From positions 1,145 to 59,931 of the forward strand of contig NZ_JAAUOE010000035.1 of assembly GCF_017114915.1 (NCBI RefSeq): a DNA stretch of 58,787 nt. The letters are read 5' to 3'. The stretch is from Pseudomonas frederiksbergensis. GTDB lineage: Bacteria; Pseudomonadota; Gammaproteobacteria; Pseudomonadales; Pseudomonadaceae. The position numbers and the translations under genes were made by a program. The notes under the pieces were generated by a model that saw only the letters and a list, made by a program, of their open reading frames with translations, made no database searches and was not told where the DNA came from. Position 1 is the first letter of the stretch. Each line of letters begins with the position of its first letter. Positions 10,484-19,775 of this stretch are shown here, in pieces.

Positions 10484-11626
10484 ATGTTGATTGTTGCCGA
10501 CGAAAATATCCCGCTGCTCGATGCCTTCTTCGAAGGTTTCGGTGAAGTCCGCCGAGTGTCGGGGCGTTCCGTCGACCGCGCCACCGTCGAGCAGGCCGAT
10601 GTGCTGCTGGTGCGCTCGGTGACCAACGTCAACCGCGCATTGCTCGAAGGCAGCAAGGTGCGTTTTGTCGGCACGTGCACCATCGGCACCGATCACCTGG
10701 ATCTGGATTACTTTCAGCAGGCCGGCATCACCTGGTCCAGCGCACCAGGCTGCAATGCCCGGGGTGTGGTCGATTATGTGCTGGGCAGCCTGCTGACCCT
10801 GGCTGAAATCGAAGGCGCCGACCTGACTCGGCGTACCTATGGCGTGGTCGGTGCCGGCGAAGTGGGCGGCCGGCTGATCAAGGTTCTGCAAGGCCTGGGC
10901 TGGAAGGTGCTGGTCTGCGATCCACCCCGGCAAGCGGCTGAAGGGGGCGATTACGTCAGTCTCGAGCAGATCATCGAACAATGCGACGTCATCAGCCTGC
11001 ACACGCCGCTGAGCAAACAAGGTCCTCAGTCGACCTGGCATCTGTTCGATAAAAACCGTTTGAACCAACTCAAGCCCGGCACCTGGCTGATCAACGCCAG
11101 CCGTGGCCCGGTGATCGACAACACCGCCCTGCGCCAAGTGCTGTTGCAGCGTGAAGATCTGCAAGCGGTGCTGGATGTCTGGGAGGCTGAGCCCGAGGTC
11201 GACGTAGCGCTGGCGGAGTTGTGTGTCATCGCGACGCCGCACATTGCCGGATACAGCCTCGACGGCAAACAGCGCGGGACGGCGCAGATCTATCAGGCGT
11301 TTTGCGCATTCCTCGGGCAACCGGAACAGGTCCACCTGAGCGACTTGCTGCCAGCCCCTTGGTTGTCGGCAGTGACGTTGAACGCCGACAGCGATCCGGC
11401 CTGGGCGCTGGCGATGTTGTGCCGTGGTGTGTACGACCCGCGCCGTGACGACGCGGATTTCCGCCGCAGCCTTGTAGGCAATGTGAACGAGCAGCGTGCG
11501 GCGTTCGATGCGTTGCGCAAGCATTACCCGCTGCGGCGTGAGATCGATGGGTTGAAGGTGCGGATCGAAGGGGATTCGCCGGCATTGCGGCAGATTGTGG
11601 CGGCCTTGGGTGCAACCTCGGGCTAA
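10484..11626 (+). CDS. pdxB: Erythronate-4-phosphate dehydrogenase
   Basis: PdxB oxidises 4-phosphoerythronate in the DXP-independent branch of pyridoxal phosphate synthesis. The 380 residues show the D-2-hydroxyacid dehydrogenase fold: N-terminal MLIVADENIPLLDAFF, the NAD motif YGVVGAGEVGGRL (about residue 124), the catalytic arginine region NASRGPVIDN and the catalytic histidine in TPHIAGYSLDGK. The C-terminal dimerisation extension specific to PdxB is present. It starts 8 bases after AAGGAG and is monocistronic. Confidence 0.96.
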   Translation: MLIVADENIPLLDAFFEGFGEVRRVSGRSVDRATVEQADVLLVRSVTNVNRALLEGSKVRFVGTCTIGTDHLDLDYFQQAGITWSSAPGCNARGVVDYVLGSLLTLAEIEGADLTRRTYGVVGAGEVGGRLIKVLQGLGWKVLVCDPPRQAAEGGDYVSLEQIIEQCDVISLHTPLSKQGPQSTWHLFDKNRLNQLKPGTWLINASRGPVIDNTALRQVLLQREDLQAVLDVWEAEPEVDVALAELCVIATPHIAGYSLDGKQRGTAQIYQAFCAFLGQPEQVHLSDLLPAPWLSAVTLNADSDPAWALAMLCRGVYDPRRDDADFRRSLVGNVNEQRAAFDALRKHYPLRREIDGLKVRIEGDSPALRQIVAALGATSG

Positions 11627-11673
11627 AGAAGCTGATCGGATCCCCTGTAAAGGCCACTTAAAACAGGCACCCA

Positions 11674-11699
11674 TAAAAAACCCGGCCAAGGGGCCGGGT
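11674..11699 (-). terminator. Rho-independent terminator of the PA1571-like gene
   Basis: Stem ACCCGGCC/GGCCGGGT with loop AAGG; on the minus strand it is followed by a T run (A run at 11674-11680). Its orientation fits the small minus-strand gene ending at 11719. Confidence 0.85.
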
Positions 11700-11718
11700 C
11701 AAGAAGACGGTGGCTATT

Positions 11719-11898
11719 TCACTTTTGTTCGGCAGGCTTGACCAATCGCTTCTCCAGTTCGCGGCAAGCGTCCTGGATCATGTTTTCAGTGATCGGTACT
11801 TCACGCCCATTCTCATCAATAATCGAGCACCCCAGAGACTGGTCCGGCTGCGTGCGGATCACTGGAATCTTGTCATCGCTGCTGTTTTGCAAGGACAT
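11719..11898 (-). CDS. Small conserved PA1571-like protein, 59 aa
   Basis: A 59-codon gene reading MSLQNSSDDKIPVIRTQ through a charged C terminus ending LEKRLVKPAEQK. It is supported by AGGAG 9 bases before the ATG, a dedicated terminator just after the stop, and a sequence I recognise from memory as the small PA1571 family of pseudomonads. No membrane segment, signal or catalytic motif is visible. It contains one Cys (LGCSIIDENGREVPIT). Function unknown. Confidence 0.75.
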   Translation of the reverse strand: MSLQNSSDDKIPVIRTQPDQSLGCSIIDENGREVPITENMIQDACRELEKRLVKPAEQK

Positions 11899-12156
11899 GG
11901 GCCTGTCTCCTCATCAGGTTGTGTGCTTACTGTAAAACCGCCAGGTGACCGGGCTGTGACAACTCCCTGCGTTCTTCAGGTCGGCCTCTTCAGTCCATCA
12001 GAAATACCCTGACGTTTCCACCCGGACTTTAGACCAATAATCTCTAGCCACTAGTCTTGGCGGTCATAATTAACCTGACTCATTGTGTTTTACAGCGTTC
12101 AACCCGATTGACCGGTGTAGGCTTGATCGGGTCAAAGCCATTGGTTACATCATCGG

Positions 12157-13944
12157 ATGATCTTCATGCTCTCTGCCCGTCACCGCCGCGCCATTCGCCT
12201 GGCCAGCCGTTTCATCGCGCCTTATCGCTGGCCGGCCCTCGGCGCTTTGCTCGCGTTGATTGTCACGGCTGGCATTACCTTGTCCATGGGGCAGGGGATT
12301 CGCCTGCTGGTGGATCAGGGCTTCATGACCCAGTCGCCGCATTTGCTCAATCGATCCATCGGGCTGTTCATGCTGCTGGTGATCGGTCTGGCGATCGGCA
12401 CCTTTGCGCGGTTTTACCTGGTGTCATGGATCGGCGAGCGCGTTGTTGCGGACATCCGCCGTCGGGTGTTCAACCATTTGGTCTACCTGCATCCGGGCTT
12501 CTACGAAGACAATCGCAGCTCCGAGATCCAGTCACGACTGACCGCTGACACCACGCTGCTGCAATCGGTGATCGGCTCTTCGCTGTCGCTGTTCCTGCGC
12601 AACGGGTTGATGGTGATCGGCGGGATTGTCTTGCTGTTTATCACCAACCCCAAACTCACCAGCATCGTGGTGATCGCGTTACCGCTGGTGGTCGCACCGA
12701 TCCTGATTTTTGGCCGCCGGGTGCGCACCCTGTCGCGCCAGAGCCAGGACCGGGTTGCCGACATCGGCAGTTATGTCTCCGAAACCCTGAGTCAGATCAA
12801 AACCGTGCAGGCCTACAACCATCAGGTGCAGGACGAGCAGCGTTTTGCCGCAACCGTGGAAGAGGCTTTCAACACCGCCCGCAAGCGCATTTTTCAGCGG
12901 GCCTGGTTGATTACCCTGGTGATCGTGCTGGTGTTGGGCGCGGTCGGGGTGATGCTCTGGGTGGGCGGCATGGATGTCATCGCCGGACGGATTTCAGCGG
13001 GTGAGCTGGCGGCGTTCGTCTTTTACAGCCTGATCGTCGGCGGCGCCTTCGGCACGTTGAGTGAAGTGATCGGCGAACTGCAGCGAGCGGCGGGGGCGGC
13101 GGAACGGATTGCCGAGCTGTTGCGTTCGGAAAACATCATCCAGCCACCGACCCAGGGACTGGTGACGCTGCCTGCACGGGTGAAGGGCGATCTGGAGCTG
13201 CACGATGTGCGCTTTTCCTATCCGTCGCGTCCTGAAAGCTATGCCGTCGATGGTCTGAGTCTGACGATCAATGCCGGTGAAACCCTTGCATTGGTCGGAC
13301 CGTCCGGTGCCGGTAAGTCGACGGTGTATGACCTGCTGTTGCGTTTCTACGACCCCGCCGAAGGACGCATCCTGCTGGATGGCGTGCCGCTGACTCAACT
13401 CGATCCTCTGGACCTGCGTCGCTGTTTCGCCCTCGTCTCGCAAACCCCGGCGCTGTTTTTTGGCAGCATCGAAGAGAACATTCGTTACGGCCACCCGACG
13501 GCGACCCTGGCCCAGGTCCAGGAAGCCGCGAAAATCGCCTACGCCCATGACTTCATCGAGCAAATGCCCAACGCCTACCAGACTCACCTCGGCGACGCGG
13601 GTCTCGGTTTGTCTGGCGGTCAGCGTCAGCGTCTGGCCATCGCCCGGGCGCTGCTGGTGGACGCGCCGATCCTGCTGCTGGACGAAGCCACCAGCGCCCT
13701 CGATGCCCAGAGCGAACATCTGATCCAGCAAGCCCTGCCCAGCCTGATGAAAAACCGCACCACGCTGGTCATCGCCCATCGCCTGGCCACGGTGAAAAAC
13801 GCCGACAGGATCGCAGTGATGGACCAAGGGAAGCTGGTGGCGGTGGGGACGCATCAAGAGTTGATCGCGAGCAACGCGCTGTATGCACGGCTGGCGGCGT
13901 TGCAGTTCAACGATGGCAAGGCCGAATTCGGTCTTCACCCGTAG
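12157..13944 (+). CDS. ABCB/MsbA-type ABC exporter (fused membrane and ATPase domains)
   Basis: A 595-residue half-transporter with an N-terminal six-span exporter domain (residues about 15-310) and a C-terminal ATPase domain: Walker A GPSGAGKST, signature LSGGQRQR, Walker B ILLLDEATSALD, H-loop IAHR. It should act as a homodimer exporting lipids, drugs or a peptide; the substrate cannot be read. ATG 12166 is an alternative start, as neither has a strong Shine-Dalgarno. A hairpin (ACCCGAT 12102-12108 with ATCGGGT 12126-12132) precedes it. Its stop codon lies inside a REP element. Confidence 0.9.
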   Translation: MIFMLSARHRRAIRLASRFIAPYRWPALGALLALIVTAGITLSMGQGIRLLVDQGFMTQSPHLLNRSIGLFMLLVIGLAIGTFARFYLVSWIGERVVADIRRRVFNHLVYLHPGFYEDNRSSEIQSRLTADTTLLQSVIGSSLSLFLRNGLMVIGGIVLLFITNPKLTSIVVIALPLVVAPILIFGRRVRTLSRQSQDRVADIGSYVSETLSQIKTVQAYNHQVQDEQRFAATVEEAFNTARKRIFQRAWLITLVIVLVLGAVGVMLWVGGMDVIAGRISAGELAAFVFYSLIVGGAFGTLSEVIGELQRAAGAAERIAELLRSENIIQPPTQGLVTLPARVKGDLELHDVRFSYPSRPESYAVDGLSLTINAGETLALVGPSGAGKSTVYDLLLRFYDPAEGRILLDGVPLTQLDPLDLRRCFALVSQTPALFFGSIEENIRYGHPTATLAQVQEAAKIAYAHDFIEQMPNAYQTHLGDAGLGLSGGQRQRLAIARALLVDAPILLLDEATSALDAQSEHLIQQALPSLMKNRTTLVIAHRLATVKNADRIAVMDQGKLVAVGTHQELIASNALYARLAALQFNDGKAEFGLHP

Positions 13945-14022
13945 GAGCCGGCTTGCCGGCGAAGGCGTTTTCAGGGGCACGGCAAGGCTTGAGGCCGCCT
14001 TCGCTGGCAAGCCAGCTCCTAC
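13941..14022. repeat. REP doublet overlapping the ABC exporter stop codon
   Basis: Left arm 13941-13967 (GTAGGAGCCGGCTTGCC...) and right arm 13996-14022 are near-perfect reverse complements. The TAG stop of the upstream gene (13942-13944) is the TAG of the REP's first GTAGGAGC. The element separates the convergent ABC exporter and slt genes. Confidence 0.9.
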
Positions 14023-14039
14023 ATAACCGACATTACCGG

Positions 14040-15968
14040 TTATTGATCGTCGAAATACCGCTCATGCCAATCCACCAATGGTTGCGGTGAGTTGAGCTTC
14101 TGGCCGTAGATCACCGAGTACGACAGCACGTTTTGCACGTACTGGCGGGTTTCGTCGAACGGGATGCTTTCCACCCACACATCGAAGCTCAGGTGATCGG
14201 CGCCGCGCAGCCATTGACGTACGCGACCGGGGCCGGCGTTGTAGGCGGCGGAGGCGAGGACGCGGTTGCCGTTGAACTGGCTGTGGACCTGGCTCAGGTA
14301 AGCGGCACCGAGCTGGATGTTCTTGTCCGGATCGAACACTTGCTGCGGCGAGGCCAGAGGAATGCTGAATTTGCGCGCGGTTTCCTTGGCAGTGCCGGGC
14401 ATCAGTTGCATCAGGCCGCTGGCGCCGACGCCGGAGCGTGCGTCGGCCATGAAGGCGCTTTCCTGGCGGGTGATGGCGAACACCCAGCTCGAGTGCAGGC
14501 CACGGACCTTGGCTTCGCGTACCAGGGTTTCACGGTGGGCCATCGGGAAGCGGATATCCAGGTCGTCCCAGTATTGCGCCTTACTGATGGTACGGATCGC
14601 CGGGAAATACCATCTCAGGTCGTAGGCCAGTTTCGCCTGGGCGACCATTTCGTCACGGCTGAAGTGCTGGCTGACGTGGTACCACTCACGTCGACCGTCG
14701 ACGATCTGCCCGCGGGCATGGAATTCCAGGGCGCGTCGTATGCCCGGGGTATTGCGCACCTTGTTGATCAGTGCCTGACTGAGCATCAGCGGCTTGTTGT
14801 TCAGCGAATAGGGGGATTGCGAGCGATCGGCCGCCAGGAAACCGTAGAAGTCGCGCTCACGCGCCAGGCCCTTGTACAGCGTCTGCGCTTGCGGATTTTG
14901 CGGCTCTGCCAGCTCCAGGCTGCGAGCCTGCCAGTAACGCCAGCGATTGGTGGTGGCCAGGTCCTGGGGCAAGCGGCGGGTCAACTGATAGGCGTCGTCC
15001 CAGCGGGCCAGGCGCAACAGCAGGCGCAAGCGCCATTCGGAAACGGTGTTGTCCCGCAGCTCCGGGTCGTATTTGGTCATCACATCCAGGGCGCGACTGT
15101 CGAAACGTCGAGCGAGGGTCAGGCCGATTTCCCGGGCAATCGCGACTTTTTCGTCACGGGAGAAGTGCATGCTGCTGGCATAGCCGTCGAGCAGGGCCAT
15201 GGCCTTGTCCGGATCCTCACGGGCCAGACGGCGCAGGCCGAGGCTGACGATATCGGACATCGGCTCATCGGCCGGGATGAAGCGCGACGGCTGGTTGAGC
15301 AACTCGGGTTTCTGCGCCACATCCACCAGCAAGCGGCCGCGCGGGGCGAGGGTCGTCAGGCCATTGATCAGGCTGTTGGCCAGCGGGTAGTTGCGTGCCT
15401 GGGCGGCGAGCTTGGTGCGTTCCCAGCGTTTCTGCTCCGTCAGTTGACCGTCGGCGGCCCACAGGCCGAACACCGCATCGCAAGCGTCGGGCCGGGTTTT
15501 GCCGCTCAGCCAGAGCTTTTCGGCATTGGCGTAGCCTTCGGCCTTGCGGTTATGGCTGATCTGATACTGCGCGTTCAGGCAGTCCAGTTCAGTGAAATTG
15601 AGCTTGGGGTCATAATATTTGACGAAGGTCGCCCAATCGCCGCGTTCGGCCAGCCAGCGCAACCAGCGCAATTTCATCCAGTTGGCCTGGGGCAGGTCGC
15701 CGTGTTCGGCCAGGAATGTCTCGATTTCGGCGTTGCTCGCGGTTTTCAGTCGCGCGGTCAGTTCGTCATAAGCCAGATAGGGCTCCAGCGGATAATCGCG
15801 CAGGGCCTGGCTGTAACGGAAGTAGGGGCCGGAATCGCCCTTGGCCAAGGCACGCTTGGCTTCATCGTAATACTGGCGTTGGGTAGACAGGTCCACCGCC
15901 TGGGCGGTTTGAGCGGCAGCGGCGGTAAGAAGCAAACACGTAAAAAGACTGAAAAGGCGACTGCGCAT
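14040..15968 (-). CDS. slt: Soluble lytic murein transglycosylase
   Basis: A periplasmic muramidase that cleaves peptidoglycan glycan strands to 1,6-anhydro-muropeptides. From the chosen ATG it has 642 residues, close to E. coli Slt70. A Sec signal peptide is clear (RLFSLFTCLLLTAAAAQTAQA). The long alpha-helical superhelix ends in the catalytic domain with the glutamate in ITRQESAF, then SGASGLMQLMPGTA-like residues and the motif AAYNAGPGRVRQWL. The frame is open 48 bases upstream, but those starts would precede the signal peptide unnaturally. Confidence 0.93.
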   Translation of the reverse strand: MRSRLFSLFTCLLLTAAAAQTAQAVDLSTQRQYYDEAKRALAKGDSGPYFRYSQALRDYPLEPYLAYDELTARLKTASNAEIETFLAEHGDLPQANWMKLRWLRWLAERGDWATFVKYYDPKLNFTELDCLNAQYQISHNRKAEGYANAEKLWLSGKTRPDACDAVFGLWAADGQLTEQKRWERTKLAAQARNYPLANSLINGLTTLAPRGRLLVDVAQKPELLNQPSRFIPADEPMSDIVSLGLRRLAREDPDKAMALLDGYASSMHFSRDEKVAIAREIGLTLARRFDSRALDVMTKYDPELRDNTVSEWRLRLLLRLARWDDAYQLTRRLPQDLATTNRWRYWQARSLELAEPQNPQAQTLYKGLARERDFYGFLAADRSQSPYSLNNKPLMLSQALINKVRNTPGIRRALEFHARGQIVDGRREWYHVSQHFSRDEMVAQAKLAYDLRWYFPAIRTISKAQYWDDLDIRFPMAHRETLVREAKVRGLHSSWVFAITRQESAFMADARSGVGASGLMQLMPGTAKETARKFSIPLASPQQVFDPDKNIQLGAAYLSQVHSQFNGNRVLASAAYNAGPGRVRQWLRGADHLSFDVWVESIPFDETRQYVQNVLSYSVIYGQKLNSPQPLVDWHERYFDDQ

Positions 15969-16181
15969 GAGACGTCCGGGCAGAGAAATCATGACAAGTG
16001 CCAGCAAGGGCGGCACTGAATTATCTGTAGCTTAGCCTTTTGCCAGCAACGGGCGAAAGCTTTGCCGAGCGGCCGGCACAAGTTCGCAACAATTGTTGTG
16101 CAGAGTGCTTCGACATTGAAATTGCCGGCCTTCTGCAGCCTCAAGTCAGGTAGAATGCGCGCCCGGTTTTTGGAGAAGCTC

Positions 16182-18104
16182 ATGACCCTGCTCAAATTCA
16201 GCGATGTGTCCCTTGCTTTCGGCGCTATGCCGTTGTTGGACAAGGTGTCCTGGCAGATCGCCCGTGGTGAGCGGGTGTGCATCATCGGCCGCAACGGCAC
16301 TGGCAAGTCCAGCATGATGAAACTGGTCAAGGGCGACCAGAAGCCTGACGACGGTGCAGTGTGGCGTGCCCCCGGTCTGAAAATCGGCGAATTGCCGCAA
16401 GAGTTGCCGGTAGCCGACGAGCGGACCGTCTTCGACGTGGTGGCCGAAGGCCTCGACGGCGTTGGCGCGTTGCTGGCCGAATATCACCACCTGAGCCAGA
16501 ACATCGTCACCGACGCCGATCTGGACAAACTGATGCACGTCCAGCACGACCTCGAAGCCCGCGATGGCTGGCGTTTGCAGCAACTGGTCGACAGCACCTT
16601 GAGCCGCTTGCAACTGCCGGCTGACAAGACCCTTGCCGAATTGTCCGGCGGCTGGCGTCGTCGCGTCCTGCTGGCCCAGGCCCTGGTTTCCGAACCGGAC
16701 CTGCTGCTGCTCGACGAACCGACCAACCACCTGGACATCGGTGCCATCGCCTGGCTCGAAGAAGCGCTGAAGGATTTCCAGGGCGCCGTGCTGTTCATCA
16801 CGCACGACCGTTCATTCCTGCAGAACCTGGCAACCCGCATCCTGGAACTGGATCGCGGCGGCCTGATCGACTGGAACGGTGATTACGCCAGTTTCCTCGT
16901 GCATAAAGAAGCCGTGCTGGCCGCTGAAGAAACCGCCAACGCGTTGTTCGACAAGCGTCTGGCCCAGGAAGAAGTGTGGATCCGTCAGGGCATCAAGGCC
17001 CGTCGTACCCGTAACGAAGGTCGCGTGCGTGCCTTGAAAGCCTTGCGTGTTGAGCGCAGCGAGCGCCGTGAGCGCACCGGTAAGGCCAACATTCAGCTCG
17101 ATACCGCGGAAAAATCCGGCAAGCAGGTGATGGTGCTGGAGAACGTCAGCTTCGCGCACCCGGGCGGCCCGTTCCTGATCCGTGATTTCTCCATGGTGCT
17201 GCAGCGCGGTGACCGTATCGGTCTGCTGGGCGCCAACGGCACCGGCAAGACCACCCTGTTGAAACTGATGCTCAGCGGTCTGCAACCGACCAGCGGCAAG
17301 GTGGAAGAGGGCACCAAGATCGACGTCGCCTATTTCGACCAGTTGCGCCATCAGTTGGATCTGGAAAAGACCGTAATCGACAACGTGGCCGAAGGTCGCG
17401 ACTTCATCGATATCGATGGTCAGAGCCGTCACGTGCTGAGCTACCTCGGCGACTTCCTGTTCAGCCCCCAGCGTGCCCGCACGCCGGTCAAGGCGCTGTC
17501 CGGTGGTGAGCGTGCCCGTCTGTTGCTGGCCAAACTGTTCAGCAAACCGGCGAACCTGCTGGTGCTCGACGAACCGACCAACGACCTGGACGTGGAAACC
17601 CTTGAGCTGCTGGAAGAGGTCTTGCTGACCTTCAACGGCACCGTGCTGATGGTCAGCCACGACCGGGCATTCCTCGACAACGTGGTCACCAGCACCCTGG
17701 TCTTCGAAGGTGAAGGCAAGGTTCGCGAGTACGTCGGTGGTTATCAGGACTGGCTGCGTCAGGGCGGCTCGCCGCGTCTGCTGGGCGTGACCGAGAGCAA
17801 GTCCGGCAAGGCCGACCTGAACTCGGCTGTTGTGACGGCCGAGCCAGCGCCAGTCGCTGTGGTGGAAGCTCCGGCGCCAGTGGCGAAAAAGAAGCTCAGC
17901 TACAAGTTGCAGCGTGAGCTGGAAGCCTTGCCAGGCCAGATCGAAGCCATGGAGCAGCAGATTGCGGTGGTTGAAGCACAGATGGCGGATGCCGGCTTCT
18001 ATCAGCGTCCTCCTGCCGAGACGGCTGCAGTGATCGCTCAGCTTGAGCAGTTACAGGCTGAACTCGACGTGATGGTCGAGCGCTGGGCCGAGCTGGATGC
18101 CTGA
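16182..18104 (+). CDS. uup: ABC-F family ATPase Uup
   Basis: A soluble ABC-F protein with two ATPase domains (Walker A GRNGTGKSS and GANGTGKTT; signatures LSGGWRRRV and LSGGERARL), a charged linker and a C-terminal coiled coil (LSYKLQRELEALPGQIEAME...). The C-terminal domain and 640-residue length identify Uup rather than EttA. Uup is linked to ribosome function and to suppression of transposon precise excision. The frame is open upstream to 16062, but ATG 16182 gives the family N terminus MTLLKFSDVSLAFG. It is divergent from slt. Confidence 0.92.
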   Translation: MTLLKFSDVSLAFGAMPLLDKVSWQIARGERVCIIGRNGTGKSSMMKLVKGDQKPDDGAVWRAPGLKIGELPQELPVADERTVFDVVAEGLDGVGALLAEYHHLSQNIVTDADLDKLMHVQHDLEARDGWRLQQLVDSTLSRLQLPADKTLAELSGGWRRRVLLAQALVSEPDLLLLDEPTNHLDIGAIAWLEEALKDFQGAVLFITHDRSFLQNLATRILELDRGGLIDWNGDYASFLVHKEAVLAAEETANALFDKRLAQEEVWIRQGIKARRTRNEGRVRALKALRVERSERRERTGKANIQLDTAEKSGKQVMVLENVSFAHPGGPFLIRDFSMVLQRGDRIGLLGANGTGKTTLLKLMLSGLQPTSGKVEEGTKIDVAYFDQLRHQLDLEKTVIDNVAEGRDFIDIDGQSRHVLSYLGDFLFSPQRARTPVKALSGGERARLLLAKLFSKPANLLVLDEPTNDLDVETLELLEEVLLTFNGTVLMVSHDRAFLDNVVTSTLVFEGEGKVREYVGGYQDWLRQGGSPRLLGVTESKSGKADLNSAVVTAEPAPVAVVEAPAPVAKKKLSYKLQRELEALPGQIEAMEQQIAVVEAQMADAGFYQRPPAETAAVIAQLEQLQAELDVMVERWAELDA

Positions 18105-18117
18105 TTGATCCGGCTAT

Positions 18118-18156
18118 AAAAAAGCCCGACCTCGGCCACTCGAGTGTCGGGCTTTT
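18118..18156. terminator. Bidirectional terminator between uup and uspA
   Basis: AAAAGCCCGAC ... GTCGGGCTTTT: an 11-base stem including A and T tracts on both sides. It serves uup (plus) and the stress protein gene (minus). Confidence 0.88.
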
Positions 18157-18175
18157 CGTAAGAGGTTTTGTGCTG

Positions 18176-18613
18176 TCAGCTTTTTTGCAGGCGCACTGCG
18201 AGTACATCGCAAGGCGCGCCGTGCAGCACGTCATTGGCGGTGGAGCCGAGCAGCAGTGCCAGACCATGTCGGCCATGACTGCCCACCACGATCAGGTCGC
18301 ATGTTTGTTCCTTGGCGAGGTGGTGAATCTCCTGGCGCGGCTGGCCGTAAGTCAGGTGGCTGTATTCCTTGGAGAGCTCCGGATATTTCACGATCAACCG
18401 CTCAAGGCGCTCCTTGGCCTGATCGAACTGTTGCTGTTGCAGCTGGGAAAGGTCCATCGGCACGTCGCCGCCAAAGGCCATGGCCATCGGCTCGACGATA
18501 TGCACCAGGGACAGCTTTGCGCCATTGCTCACCGAAAGTTCGCGGGCGCGGTGGATGACAGGATCGCACTCTTCGGTTAGATCTACAGCGACCAGAATAT
18601 GGTGGTAGGGCAT
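18176..18613 (-). CDS. Universal stress protein, UspA family
   Basis: A single-domain Usp of 145 residues, starting MPYHHILVAVDLTEE with AGGAGG before the ATG; the longer open frame upstream is not needed. The nucleotide-binding signature GSHGRHGLALLLGSTAND (G-x2-G-x9-G-S) near the C terminus suggests the ATP-binding subgroup. Family members support survival in stationary phase, anaerobiosis or oxidative stress. The PAO1 counterpart next to uup is PA3017, from memory. Confidence 0.9.
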   Translation of the reverse strand: MPYHHILVAVDLTEECDPVIHRARELSVSNGAKLSLVHIVEPMAMAFGGDVPMDLSQLQQQQFDQAKERLERLIVKYPELSKEYSHLTYGQPRQEIHHLAKEQTCDLIVVGSHGRHGLALLLGSTANDVLHGAPCDVLAVRLQKS

Positions 18614-18717
18614 GAGGTGCTCCTCCTGGGGATTGCAATATTGGTAAGTATGGCTGGTTTCAAGCGCATTGGTTTCAAAGTGACTCAATGGGCTCATCAA
18701 GAATCGGGAGTACAGAT

Positions 18718-19155
18718 ATGACGGTCTGGATAGTGATGTCAATCCTGCTGGTGGTGCTGAGCCCGCTGGCCTGGTTGCGGCCGTCTCGTGTTCAGAGCGG
18801 TCGCATGGCCCTGCGCATGGAGGCACGGCGCATTGGCCTTGCCATGCAGCTGGCGCCTCAGGAGTGGCCGCACTGGCTGAGCCAGGAGCCGCCAAGCCCT
18901 TGCGCCCAGTACCATCGGCCGCGCCGGGGGGCTCAACCGGCGTGCTGGAGCTATTGGCAGAAGGGGCCAGGTCTGTGGGTCAATCAGTGGCAGGAAATCT
19001 GTGAGGATGGCACCTTGCTGAGTCATTTCGAAAAGTTGCCGGCCAACGTCTATAAGGTCGAGGCGGACAAGCAAATGATTGCCCTGTATTGGGGCGAGAA
19101 GGGCGAAGCAGAGGTTTTGCAACAAATCGACGCTACGCTCAAAGCACTCGCCTGA
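18718..19155 (+). CDS. Conserved Pseudomonas inner-membrane-anchored protein
   Basis: A 145-residue protein with one N-terminal transmembrane helix (VWIVMSILLVVLSPLAWL), followed by a basic stretch and a soluble domain rich in tryptophan (WPHWLS, CWSYWQKGPGLWVNQW). It belongs to the set of small conserved genes between uup and fadBA in pseudomonads (PA3016/PA3015 region). GGGAG precedes the ATG. No catalytic motif is visible; function unknown. Confidence 0.75.
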   Translation: MTVWIVMSILLVVLSPLAWLRPSRVQSGRMALRMEARRIGLAMQLAPQEWPHWLSQEPPSPCAQYHRPRRGAQPACWSYWQKGPGLWVNQWQEICEDGTLLSHFEKLPANVYKVEADKQMIALYWGEKGEAEVLQQIDATLKALA

Positions 19156-19169
19156 AAACCCGATCCCCC

Positions 19170-19257
19170 GTAGGAGCTGGCTTGCCAGCGAAGGCAATTT
19201 CATATTCAACGATAATGTTGGCTGGCACGCCACCTTCGCTGGCACGCCAGCTCCCAC
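19170..19257. repeat. REP doublet (imperfect)
   Basis: Left arm 19170-19195 (GTAGGAGCTGGCTTGCCAGC...) and right arm 19231-19257 are inverted with a few mismatches (CTCCCAC for CTCCTAC; GCACGCC for GCAAGCC). It lies after the conserved membrane protein gene. Confidence 0.85.
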
Positions 19258-19286
19258 GAAACGCCAAGCGCCTGGCAAGCAGGCAA

Positions 19287-19313
19287 TAAAAAGCCCGACA
19301 TCATCATCGGGCT
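19287..19313 (-). terminator. Terminator-like hairpin on the minus strand with no gene upstream
   Basis: Read on the minus strand: AGCCCGA, an 8-9 base loop, TCGGGCT, then TTTTTATT. No minus-strand gene ends here, so it may mark the 3' end of an unannotated RNA. It could instead be a weak terminator for the plus-strand gene upstream, although the plus strand lacks a T tract. Confidence 0.5.
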
Positions 19314-19775
19314 GGGTTGGCCAGGCAGGCCGGTAATTCTTTGTGGCACAGATCTTACGCTGGACATTCGTCAAAAGCGTTCAAATTTTCTCTTCAGGGT
19401 CACGCCAGCGTAGCTTGTTAAACACAGGCTGCCGCGAATTAGGGCGACTTTTCTAACTATTGATTCTATGAATGGCCGCACATGCATCAGCGTGTTGCAG
19501 GGCTTCGTGGTACGGAAGTGACCGGAAAGTCGCGTTTCAACCAGTATTTTGGGCGATTGACAATTGCCGGAAATTCCGTGAAGGTGACATACCCAAATCA
19601 AACGGGCGTATGAATTGAGCGTTTGTATTACAGATCGCTCCTACAGAATCCCGACTATCGCGTTGGCGGGTGTGCCGGGTGAGTTGGCGTTAGCATTGAC
19701 GATAAACGTCCCTGCCGAGCCAGCCGCCTGTGTCCGACGTGTACTGTTCAGCTTCCATATCGTGGAGATCAGTTG

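Larger units (their letters stand above)
19156..19775. other. 620-base intergenic region upstream of fadB
   Basis: No convincing gene. It contains a REP doublet (19170-19257), a minus-strand terminator-like hairpin (19287-19313) and the promoter region of fadBA. A TTGACA is present at about 19556 but lacks a good -10 at 17 bases. Two half-sites, CAAAC (19599-19603) and GTTTG (19621-19625), resemble PsrA half-sites but are 17 bases apart instead of 4. Confidence 0.5.

Noticed and set aside
14133..16019. 628-codon open frame on the plus strand opposite slt
   Set aside because: Antisense to slt with all family motifs on the minus strand. High GC at third positions makes such frames common.
19599..19625. 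CAAAC and GTTTG as a PsrA operator of fadBA
   Set aside because: Spacing is 17 bases, not 2-4. Each half-site is only 5 bases and could occur by chance; no other PsrA-like site was found in this gap.
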